Shown: positions 6,475 through 11,775 of the stretch, in pieces
How positions within the stretch are numbered: position 1 is the stretch's first letter
How the letters are laid out: each line of letters starts with the position of its first letter
Assembly (NCBI GenBank): GCA_964506685.1
Contig: CAZDMQ010000087.1
Span: forward strand, 1-11,775
Origin: UBA5336 sp964506685
GTDB lineage: Bacteria > Pseudomonadota > Alphaproteobacteria > Caulobacterales > Hyphomonadaceae
Reading direction: 5' to 3'
DNA length: 11,775 nucleotides
Position numbers and translations under genes: made by a program
The notes under the pieces: generated by a model
Database searches by the model: none
What the model saw: only the letters and a program-made list of their open reading frames with translations
What the model was told of the DNA's origin: nothing

Positions 6475-7596
6475 CTAGGGCAGAGCGCGTTCGCGCGCGG
6501 CATAGTAGGTGCCGTCGGAAACGCTGGCCCAGCCGCGCATGGATTTCAGCGTTGCCTCGAAGCTCTCGTAGATGCGCCTTTCAAGCGCGCCGGCATTGCC
6601 TGCCGTGGAGCGGATGTCGAGCGCGGCCTCGCCCATGGCCGCAACGACATCGTCGGGGAAGCCGCGCAGCTGGGTGCCATGTTCGTTGACGAGGGTCTCT
6701 AGGTGGCGGGCGTTCTGGTAGGTGAACTCGCCGACCGACAGATGGTTCACGCTCTGGCAGGCCTGCTGGATGATCGCCTGTTCGGTGGGCGTCAGCCCGT
6801 CCCAGACGCCGCGATTGATGCCGACCGCCAGCGAGGCGCCGGGCTCATGGAAGCCCGGTCCGTAATAATACGGGGCTTCACGGTGGAAGCCGAGATAGAA
6901 ATCATTCCATGGACCGACCCATTCGGTGGCATCGATCTGGCCGGTCTGCAGGCCCTGGTAGATCTCGCCGCCAGACAGCGACACGGCTGCACCGCCGAGC
7001 GCCCGGACAACGTCCCCGCCCTGGCCGGGGATCCGCATCTTGAGCCCGGCAAAATCGTCAAGGCTCCTGATTTCCTTCCTGAACCAGCCGCCCATCTGGT
7101 GTCCGGTATTGGCGCCTTGCAGGGCCTTGACGCCGAACTGGCCCGACAGCTCGTCCCAGAGCTCCTGGCCGCCGCCGAAATCGATCCAGCCCATGATCTC
7201 TTGTGCCGTCATGCCCATGGGCACGGCAGTGAAGAAGGGAAAGCCTTCAGACTGCGCCTTCCAGTAGTATTCAGCGCCGTGGTACAGGTCGGCCGACCCG
7301 TCGGCCACCGCCGAGAACGCCTCGAAGGCCGGGACGAGTTCGCCCGCGGCGAAGACCTTTATCTCGATCTGGCCGCCCGAAAGCTCACCGACATAGCGGG
7401 CGACCCGTTCGGCGGCCTCGCCGAGACCGGGCAGGTTCTTCGGCCAGGTGGTGACCATGTTGAGGCGCCGCTTGCGGACCGCGACAGCGGGCGCACCGAC
7501 GCCAGCGTCCGTCGATGCCGATTGCCCGCAGGCCGTGGCCGCCAGGGCCGCCCCGCCGATTGCCGCCGCGCCGAGAACCTTTCGCCGGTTGACCAT
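6475..7596 (-). CDS. dctP: TRAP transporter substrate-binding protein DctP (TakP-like, Tat/lipoprotein signal)
   Basis: This is a 373-residue solute-binding protein. The ATG at 7596 follows GGGAGG with about eight bases between. The N-terminus carries twin arginines (NRRKVLG, residues 3-9), a hydrophobic run and AATAC with C23, so it may be Tat-exported and perhaps lipidated. The body matches the TakP/FcbT1 (COG4663) group: TTWPKNLPGLGEAAERVA, KVFAAGELVPAFEAF, FFTAVPMGMTAQEI, GGGQELWDEL, GANTGHQMGGWF, GLKMRIPGQGG, LSGGEIYQGLQTGQIDATEW, VGPWNDFYLGF and YYYGPGFHEPG. R188 is the expected TRAP arginine that clamps the substrate carboxylate. E225, W226 and E251 lie where relatives bind a metal ion beside the ligand. 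TakP binds pyruvate and 2-oxo acids, and another relative binds calcium lactate, so a small 2-oxo or 2-hydroxy acid is the best guess. It is first in the dctPQM operon. Confidence 0.94.
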   Translation of the reverse strand: MVNRRKVLGAAAIGGAALAATACGQSASTDAGVGAPAVAVRKRRLNMVTTWPKNLPGLGEAAERVARYVGELSGGQIEIKVFAAGELVPAFEAFSAVADGSADLYHGAEYYWKAQSEGFPFFTAVPMGMTAQEIMGWIDFGGGQELWDELSGQFGVKALQGANTGHQMGGWFRKEIRSLDDFAGLKMRIPGQGGDVVRALGGAAVSLSGGEIYQGLQTGQIDATEWVGPWNDFYLGFHREAPYYYGPGFHEPGASLAVGINRGVWDGLTPTEQAIIQQACQSVNHLSVGEFTYQNARHLETLVNEHGTQLRGFPDDVVAAMGEAALDIRSTAGNAGALERRIYESFEATLKSMRGWASVSDGTYYAARERALP

Positions 7597-7704
7597 GCCC
7601 CGTTCCTCCCTTGCCGGCCGACCCTCTGCCCGCCTGCTGCTCTGATGCCTGCCGATCTGTCGCCGGCCTGCCCGCCATGTCCGTCAGCCTAGTTAGACAG
7701 GGTG
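7597..7704 (-). promoter_or_regulatory. Upstream region of the dctPQM operon with a 9-bp direct repeat
   Basis: This 108-bp gap lies between the bpt stop and dctP. On the plus strand CTGCCCGCC occurs at 7626-7634 and again at 7668-7676, 42 bases apart, about four helical turns. GCCGGCCGAC (7613-7622) and GTCGCCGGC (7659-7667) form an imperfect inverted repeat. I see no convincing -35/-10 pair and no T-run terminator for bpt, so whether dctP has its own promoter here is an inference from the gap size. Confidence 0.35.
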
Positions 7705-8463
7705 CTATTCACTGTCCAGCAGTGGCCGCCACCGATCGCCATCGAGCACTTCCAGCGGGCCGTACTGCCGCTTGTAGTCCATCTTCTCACTGCCCTTGAT
7801 CCAGTAGCCGAGATAGAGATGCGGCAGGCCGAGGCTGGCGGCCTGGCGGATGTGGTCGAGGATCATGAACCGTCCCAGGCTGCGCGCGCTGAAATCCGGA
7901 TCGAAGAAGGTGTAGACCATCGACAGCCCGTCGCGCAGCACGTCGGTAATCGCGGCCGCCAGCAGCGGCGCGTTCGGCGAATTGCCCTGGCGATACTCGA
8001 AGATCAGGCTCTGGACCGGACTGTCGCCGACCATGGACACATAGTCGCGGAACGACATTTCCGACATGCCGCCACCGAAATGGCGTCCGCGCAGGTAGCG
8101 TTTCAGCAGCCGGTACTGCTGCCGCGTGGCCTGGGCCGGGGTCGGGTGGCGGACCAGGTCAGTATTGGCCCGCAGCACGCGCCGCTGGTTGCGGCTGTAG
8201 CGGAACTGCTGGATGTCGACCCGCACCGAGCGGCAGGCATTGCAGTTCGGACAGGCCGGCCGGTAGGCGATGGCCTGCGAGCGCCGGAAGCCGGATTTCG
8301 ACAGGGTGTCGTGCAGCGAATCGGCGTCCGAGACAGCAAGGGAAGTGAACGCCTTGCGCTCCCGCTTGCCCGGCAGGTAGGGGCAGGGGGCCGGGTTGGT
8401 CATGTAGAAGCGGACATTGCGCTTCAGACCGAGCGGGAACGTATGGGAATCGTTCAGCTTCAT
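7705..8463 (-). CDS. bpt: Aspartate/glutamate leucyl-tRNA-protein transferase (Bpt)
   Basis: This is a 252-residue cytosolic enzyme that moves leucine from Leu-tRNA to proteins with N-terminal Asp or Glu, creating a primary N-degron read by ClpS and degraded by ClpAP. It belongs to the ATE/Bpt family (formerly annotated as arginyl-tRNA-protein transferase). Evidence includes FYMTNPAPCPYLPGKRERKA (19-38), FRRSQAIAYRPACPNCNACR (59-78), VRVDIQQFRYSRNQRRVLR, the GNAT-like half with VYTFFDPDFSARSLGRFMIL, and LPHLYLGYWIKGSEKMDYK. C27, C71, C74 and C77 are kept. The length is usual for the family. The ATG at 8463 lies eight bases past the SLC13 stop. The ribosome binding site is weak (AAG near 8468), so coupling to the upstream gene is likely. 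The link to the transporter gene looks like operon convenience, not shared function. Confidence 0.95.
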   Translation of the reverse strand: MKLNDSHTFPLGLKRNVRFYMTNPAPCPYLPGKRERKAFTSLAVSDADSLHDTLSKSGFRRSQAIAYRPACPNCNACRSVRVDIQQFRYSRNQRRVLRANTDLVRHPTPAQATRQQYRLLKRYLRGRHFGGGMSEMSFRDYVSMVGDSPVQSLIFEYRQGNSPNAPLLAAAITDVLRDGLSMVYTFFDPDFSARSLGRFMILDHIRQAASLGLPHLYLGYWIKGSEKMDYKRQYGPLEVLDGDRWRPLLDSE

Positions 8464-8471
8464 GATCTTGA

Positions 8472-10325
8472 TTAATGCATCCCGAGATCAAACCGCCAAG
8501 GGGCGACGAGGGTGAAGGTAATCCATAACAGCAGGACCAGCGGTCCGCCAAACCGGGCGAAGTCGAGAAACCTGTAATGGCCCGGACCCATGACAAGCAT
8601 GTTTGTCTGGTAGGCGATCGGGGTCATGAAGCAGCAATTGGCGCCATAGATCACGGCGAGGATGAAGGGCAGGGCGTCGGTCCCGGCCTGCTCGGCGGCC
8701 GACAGCGCGACCGGCGAGAAGAGCACCGCGGTGGCGGCATTGCTGAGCAGGTTTGTCATCACGGCCACCGCCAGGAAGATCGCGGACAGGACCGCGAGGG
8801 GGCCATAGGGAAGCGCGAGATTGACGATTCCGGTGGCCACGAGGTTTGCCGCTCCTGTCTGTTCCAGCGCCGAGCCCATTGCAAGAGCTGCACCGATGAC
8901 AAGAAAGATTTTCAGGTCGAGCGCGCGGCTCGCCTGGCGCGTGTTGAGACAGCCCGACAGGATCATTGCAAGGGCTGCGATCACCGACGCATTGAGAATG
9001 GACAGCACGCCGGTGGCCGCCGCAGCGACCATGGCCAGCCCGATGAGCCGGGCCGCGACGATATTGCCGGTCAGGGGGATTTCCGTCTGCGACCATTCGA
9101 GCAGGATCACGTCGCGGCTTGAGCGCAGGTCACGCAGCGCCTCGACCGGTCCGCACAGCAGGAGCGTGTCGCCAGCCTCCAGCCGGATCTCGTCGAGCTT
9201 GGAGCGGATCATGTGCGAGCGGCGCTGGATGCCCATGACAACGGCCCGGTTGAGCCGGCGAAAGCCGAGCATCTCGATGGTCCGGCCGGCCATGCGCGAA
9301 CCGGGCGCAACCACCGCCTCGGTGAGGATCAGCGAGCGCGGCGACTTGCCTTCCTCGGGCGCGCTGCCGCTGCCCGAGCGCCAGATCTGTTCGAGCATGT
9401 CGGGCTGTTGCGAGAGCACATCCATGAGCGCCTGGCGAGTGGCGGCGACGATGACGAGATCGCCCGGACGCAGGGTAACATCGTCGAAGGGCGGCAGGAT
9501 CGCCCTCTCGCCGCGCTGGATCAGCCGGACCGTGAAATTCGGCAGCGCCTTGAACATCCCCGCCACCGGTTGCTTGCCGAGCAGGAAGTGATCATGGCTG
9601 ACCTCGATCTGCGCGACGAACTGCTTGCCCGATCCGCTCAGGATGTCGGCGTCCATGCCGCTGCGGTCAGGCAGCAGGAACCGGCTCGCCAGTGCAACAT
9701 AGACGGCCCCCACGGCGGCGAGAATCAGTCCGACCGGGGTCTGTTCGAAAAAGCCGAGCGGGACGCCGCCGATGCGCTCGTAGATCTCGGCGGCCAGCAG
9801 GTTGGTGGAGGTGCCGATCAGTGTCGTCATGCCGGCAAAGATCGAGACGAAGCTCAGCGGCATCATCAGCCGCGAGGGCGGCGCCGACATGCTCGAGGCT
9901 ATGGCGCTCATCACCGGCAGGAACATGATCACCACCGGTGTGTTGTTGATGAAGGCGCTGACCACGAAGACGAAGGCGAAGGCCCCGAACAGAGTGGCCA
10001 GCGGCGCCCGGTTGTAGGTCGAGGTCAGCGCGCGGGTCGGGCCCTCGACCGCGCCGGTCTGGAACAGGCCCTGGCCGACCACGAGCAGGGCCATGATCGT
10101 GACCAGGGCAGGATTGCCGAACCCGGCGAGAATGCTGGCGGCACTGATCGGATTGCCATGGGCGTCATGGGCGCCGGGCAGCGCGAAAACCACCAACAGG
10201 CTCGCCACGATGCCGACGGATACGATCTCCATCGACAGCCGGTCGGCCACGTAGAAGACGATCGAGACAGCGACAATGAAGAGACTGGCCCACATGGGCC
10301 AGGCGTCGAGAAAGCCTGCGAGCAA
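8472..10325 (-). CDS. SLC13-family permease with two RCK_C domains
   Basis: This is a 617-residue inner-membrane carrier of the divalent anion:Na+ symporter (DASS/SLC13) group. Hydrophobic N-terminal helices (about 12-215) include SAFINNTPVVIMFLP (123-137) and TTLIGTSTNLLAAE (167-180). The C-terminal half (about 420-610) includes MTNLLSNAATAVLFSPVAL (523-541) and TPIAYQTNMLV (568-578). These paired Asn-Thr/Ser loops hold Na+ and anion in the family. Between the halves, residues about 226-306 and 329-412 are two RCK_C (TrkA_C) modules, with LRPGDLVIVAATRQAL (285-300) and LEAGDTLLLCGPVEAL (382-397), which sense cytosolic ligands. The substrate may be sulfate, a dicarboxylate or another anion and cannot be read. 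TTG at 10325 is chosen for its GGAGG five bases upstream. An ATG at residue 11 is the alternative. The gene starts 15 bases after the MotB-like stop. Confidence 0.92.
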   Translation of the reverse strand: MLAGFLDAWPMWASLFIVAVSIVFYVADRLSMEIVSVGIVASLLVVFALPGAHDAHGNPISAASILAGFGNPALVTIMALLVVGQGLFQTGAVEGPTRALTSTYNRAPLATLFGAFAFVFVVSAFINNTPVVIMFLPVMSAIASSMSAPPSRLMMPLSFVSIFAGMTTLIGTSTNLLAAEIYERIGGVPLGFFEQTPVGLILAAVGAVYVALASRFLLPDRSGMDADILSGSGKQFVAQIEVSHDHFLLGKQPVAGMFKALPNFTVRLIQRGERAILPPFDDVTLRPGDLVIVAATRQALMDVLSQQPDMLEQIWRSGSGSAPEEGKSPRSLILTEAVVAPGSRMAGRTIEMLGFRRLNRAVVMGIQRRSHMIRSKLDEIRLEAGDTLLLCGPVEALRDLRSSRDVILLEWSQTEIPLTGNIVAARLIGLAMVAAAATGVLSILNASVIAALAMILSGCLNTRQASRALDLKIFLVIGAALAMGSALEQTGAANLVATGIVNLALPYGPLAVLSAIFLAVAVMTNLLSNAATAVLFSPVALSAAEQAGTDALPFILAVIYGANCCFMTPIAYQTNMLVMGPGHYRFLDFARFGGPLVLLLWITFTLVAPWRFDLGMH

Positions 10326-10330
10326 ATTGT

Positions 10331-10335
10331 CCTCC
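10331..10335 (-). promoter_or_regulatory. Ribosome binding site deciding the TTG start of the SLC13 gene
   Basis: Read on the minus strand, GGAGG is followed by ACAAT and TTG at 10325. The perfect core and five-base spacing favour TTG over the in-frame ATG ten codons later, which has no comparable site. Confidence 0.65.
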
Positions 10336-10340
10336 GCGCC

Positions 10341-11081
10341 CTACGAGCTGACAGGATTGCTGTAGAGCGGCGGCACATGCAAGATAACTGTCACACGACG
10401 ATTGGTCGGGTGATGGGGCTGGCGGGGCAGGCGGGGCCGGCTCGCGCCATAGCCCGTCACTGCGCGCAGGCGGGCATCCTTGATCCCTGCAGCAAGGGCG
10501 AGCTGGCGCGTCCGGTCGGCCCTGTCGAGCGACAATGACCAGTTACTGCCCGTTCCGTTCTGGTACGGAAAGGCATCGGTATGACCTTCGAGGCTGACCG
10601 GCCAGGGCAGGGCGCGGAGGCTGGAAAAGACGCTCATGACGAGCGCCTCGCCTTCCGGCGTCGGCTGGTCGCGGCCGGTTTCGAACAGCGGGCGGCCCGA
10701 AAGGTCCATGAGATCGATCCGCAGCCCCTCCGCCGTCTCCGTGATGGCGACCTGTCCGGGGTGCCGGCGAATCGCCGGGACGGCTTCGAGGGCGCGCTTG
10801 AGCAACGCGGCCTCACCTGGAGTTTCGGGTTCGAGCAGGCCGGTGGTGCTCTGCGGGCCCCCGTCGAAATAGCCGGCAAGTTCGGCGCGGCGGCTCTCGG
10901 GCATGGCCTTGACAAGCCACATGACGAGAAAGAAGGCCGCCAGCGCGGTGAGGAAATCCGCATAGGCGAGTTTCCAGCCACCCGCGACCTGAACCGGTGC
11001 ATGCCTACTCACCCTTGCACGGGGCGCAGGCGCGGTGGGCATTCTGCCCTTGATGCGCCGACTGGCACGGGGGTAGGCCAT
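10341..11081 (-). CDS. motB: MotB-like stator protein with OmpA peptidoglycan-binding domain
   Basis: This is a 246-residue single-span inner-membrane protein. After a basic N-terminus comes GWKLAYADFLTALAAFFLVM (35-54), the MotB transmembrane helix. D42 is the proton-carrying aspartate of flagellar stators. The periplasmic part has an OmpA domain: SLEGHTDAFPYQ (163-174), SNWSLSLDRADRTRQLALAAG (179-199, NWxLSxxRA type), VTGYGASRP and NRRVTVIL (227-234). The linker between helix and OmpA domain is short for MotB, which is often 260-310 residues. The start is uncertain: ATG at 11081 has no clear ribosome binding site, whereas ATG at 11042 (233 residues) has AAGGG four bases upstream. The reading frame is open further upstream to 11660, but that part overlaps the plus-strand dehydrogenase and is not MotB-like. 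No motA or other flagellar gene is visible, so it could be a stator or only a related cell-wall anchor. Confidence 0.84.
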   Translation of the reverse strand: MAYPRASRRIKGRMPTAPAPRARVSRHAPVQVAGGWKLAYADFLTALAAFFLVMWLVKAMPESRRAELAGYFDGGPQSTTGLLEPETPGEAALLKRALEAVPAIRRHPGQVAITETAEGLRIDLMDLSGRPLFETGRDQPTPEGEALVMSVFSSLRALPWPVSLEGHTDAFPYQNGTGSNWSLSLDRADRTRQLALAAGIKDARLRAVTGYGASRPRLPRQPHHPTNRRVTVILHVPPLYSNPVSS

Positions 11082-11384
11082 GGGACACCGATCTTTCTGA
11101 TCAATGAGGGGGTGATACCGCAACAGGATTGCGATCCCCTCTGCCCGGGGCCATGGATTTCGATCAAATTTGACCCAGTTGCCCGGGAAGACGCGCGGCG
11201 CCCGGCAAAGAGACCTCCCGGCCTGAGACCGATCCTTCGCGCTGGTCCCCGGACGTGGCCGGCCCAACAGGGACCCGGTGGGGGTGAGGACGCGGGGCGC
11301 GCGCAGAACCGGTTTCCACTTTGCGGCCGGGTGACATAAGTGTGGGCAGAGCCTGCAACCGATCGAACCGACTGGGAGTTTTCC
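11082..11384. other. Divergent intergenic region with dyad symmetries
   Basis: This 303-bp gap separates the divergent motB-like and dehydrogenase genes and must hold promoters for both. I see no gene in it. It contains an extended hairpin at 11107-11140 (AGGGGGT with ATCCCCT, one G-U pair, enclosing CGCAA and TTGCG around CAGGA), the AT-rich palindrome at 11164-11173, GGTCCC (11244-11249) with GGGACC (11270-11275), and a motif at 11301-11330 that resembles 1695-1719. A weak plus-strand promoter candidate is TTTCCA (11313-11318), 16 bases, CATAAG (11335-11340). Confidence 0.5.
11162..11175. promoter_or_regulatory. AT-rich palindrome, candidate operator
   Basis: TCAAATTTGA (11164-11173) is a perfect 10-bp palindrome. 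The flanking pair G11162/C11175 extends it, with one mismatch at 11163/11174. It stands out as AT-rich in a very GC-rich gap. It lies about 80 bases before motB-like and about 210 before the dehydrogenase start, suiting control of the former. Confidence 0.35.
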
Positions 11385-11775
11385 ATGGCACGCGTCGCAT
11401 TTCTCGGCCTCGGCGTCATGGGCGCGCCCATGGCCGGACACCTCGCACGGGCGGGACACCGGGTCACGGTCTGGAACCGGACCCATGACAAGGCGCTGCG
11501 CTGGTGCGACACCCACAAGGGGGCGACCACCGAGGATGCGGCTGCGGCGGTATTCGGGGCCGAATTTGTCCTGATGTGCCTGGGCGACGATCCTGATGTC
11601 CGCAGCGTCTATGACCAGATCGATCCGTCGATCGGCGGCGGCATGGTGATCATCGACCATACCACGGCCAGTGCCGGACTTGCCCGCGCGCTCTGTGAGC
11701 GGGCAAAGGCCAAGGGGGCGGCCTTCCTCGATGCGCCGATCTCGGGCGGGGAGGCGGGCGCACGCAAGGGCCAGC
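11385..11775 (+). CDS. 3-hydroxyisobutyrate dehydrogenase-family oxidoreductase, N-terminal part
   Basis: The first 130 residues of a beta-hydroxyacid dehydrogenase are visible and the gene runs off the window edge. The ATG at 11385 follows GGGAG (11374-11378) with six bases between. The N-terminus is a Rossmann fold: VAFLGLGVMGAPMAGHLARA (4-23), with GLGxMGxPMA for the dinucleotide, then VTVWNRTHDKA, where the Asn-Arg-Thr after the second strand suggests NADP preference. VLMCLGDDPDVRSV and IIDHTTASAGLARAL follow, and then FLDAPISGGEAGARKGQ, which contains the substrate-binding DAPxSGGxxGAxxG motif of the family. The catalytic lysine lies beyond the edge. Members oxidise 3-hydroxyisobutyrate (valine breakdown) or reduce tartronate semialdehyde, glyoxylate or succinic semialdehyde. 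The substrate cannot be fixed from this half. Confidence 0.9.
   Translation, partial: MARVAFLGLGVMGAPMAGHLARAGHRVTVWNRTHDKALRWCDTHKGATTEDAAAAVFGAEFVLMCLGDDPDVRSVYDQIDPSIGGGMVIIDHTTASAGLARALCERAKAKGAAFLDAPISGGEAGARKGQ

Noticed and set aside
9213..10538. 441-residue plus-strand frame opposite the SLC13 gene
   Set aside because: It reads as charged, repetitive antisense sequence with many His, Asp and Gln. The minus strand encodes a well-conserved membrane carrier.
11082..11660. Upstream extension of the MotB-like frame
   Set aside because: The added residues overlap the plus-strand dehydrogenase and its promoter region and show no MotB similarity. It is an open frame by composition only.
1..11775. 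CRISPR array, mobile element, defence or biosynthetic system
   Set aside because: There are no regularly spaced repeats, no transposase or integrase motifs, no terminal inverted repeats, and every gene belongs to a housekeeping, transport or envelope family.

Overview
The window is a GC-rich, gene-dense piece of chromosome, most likely from an alphaproteobacterium. The evidence is a bacterial leucyl-transferase (Bpt), a TakP-like TRAP keto-acid transporter, a Tat-type RR signal on its binding protein, and the codon use. The Caulobacterales/Maricaulales/Rhodobacterales side is my best guess, but no rRNA or other phylogenetic marker is present, so this is inference. I see no tRNA, rRNA, CRISPR array, insertion sequence, phage gene or toxin-antitoxin pair. 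It reads as ordinary core and transport metabolism, not an accessory island, and I found no convincing new biological system.

Layout. (1) 1-4215, plus strand: the last 43 codons of purD, a small ACT-domain protein read from a TTG start one base after it, an aminoglycoside-phosphotransferase-fold kinase of the type associated with acyl-CoA metabolism, an exported imidazolonepropionase-like amidohydrolase (Xaa-Pro-dipeptidase-like), and an OmpA-family lipoprotein. Short perfect hairpins lie at or just after the stop codons of the ACT, kinase and amidohydrolase genes. (2) 4235-7596, minus strand: a complete TRAP transporter operon, dctP-dctQ-dctM, of the TakP/FcbT type, converging on the OmpA gene with only 19 bp between. 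(3) 7705-11081, minus strand: a MotB-like stator protein, an SLC13-family permease with two RCK_C domains, and bpt, spaced 15 and 8 bp apart and probably one transcript. (4) 11082-11384: a divergent intergenic region with several dyad symmetries. (5) 11385 to the end, plus strand: the N-terminal third of a 3-hydroxyisobutyrate-dehydrogenase-family oxidoreductase, cut by the window edge.

Function. The TRAP operon should use the sodium gradient to import small carboxylic or keto acids. The SLC13 protein is a second probable sodium-coupled carboxylate or sulfate carrier, with cytosolic ligand-sensing domains. Bpt marks proteins with N-terminal Asp or Glu for ClpS/ClpAP degradation. The amidohydrolase and the OmpA lipoprotein act in the envelope. 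The most notable small-scale features are in-frame dctP and dctQ separated by one TAG and three codons, TTG starts on three genes, a GC-rich 9-bp direct repeat 42 bp apart upstream of dctP, a 10-bp AT-rich palindrome in the divergent region, and a related motif found in two separate intergenic regions.
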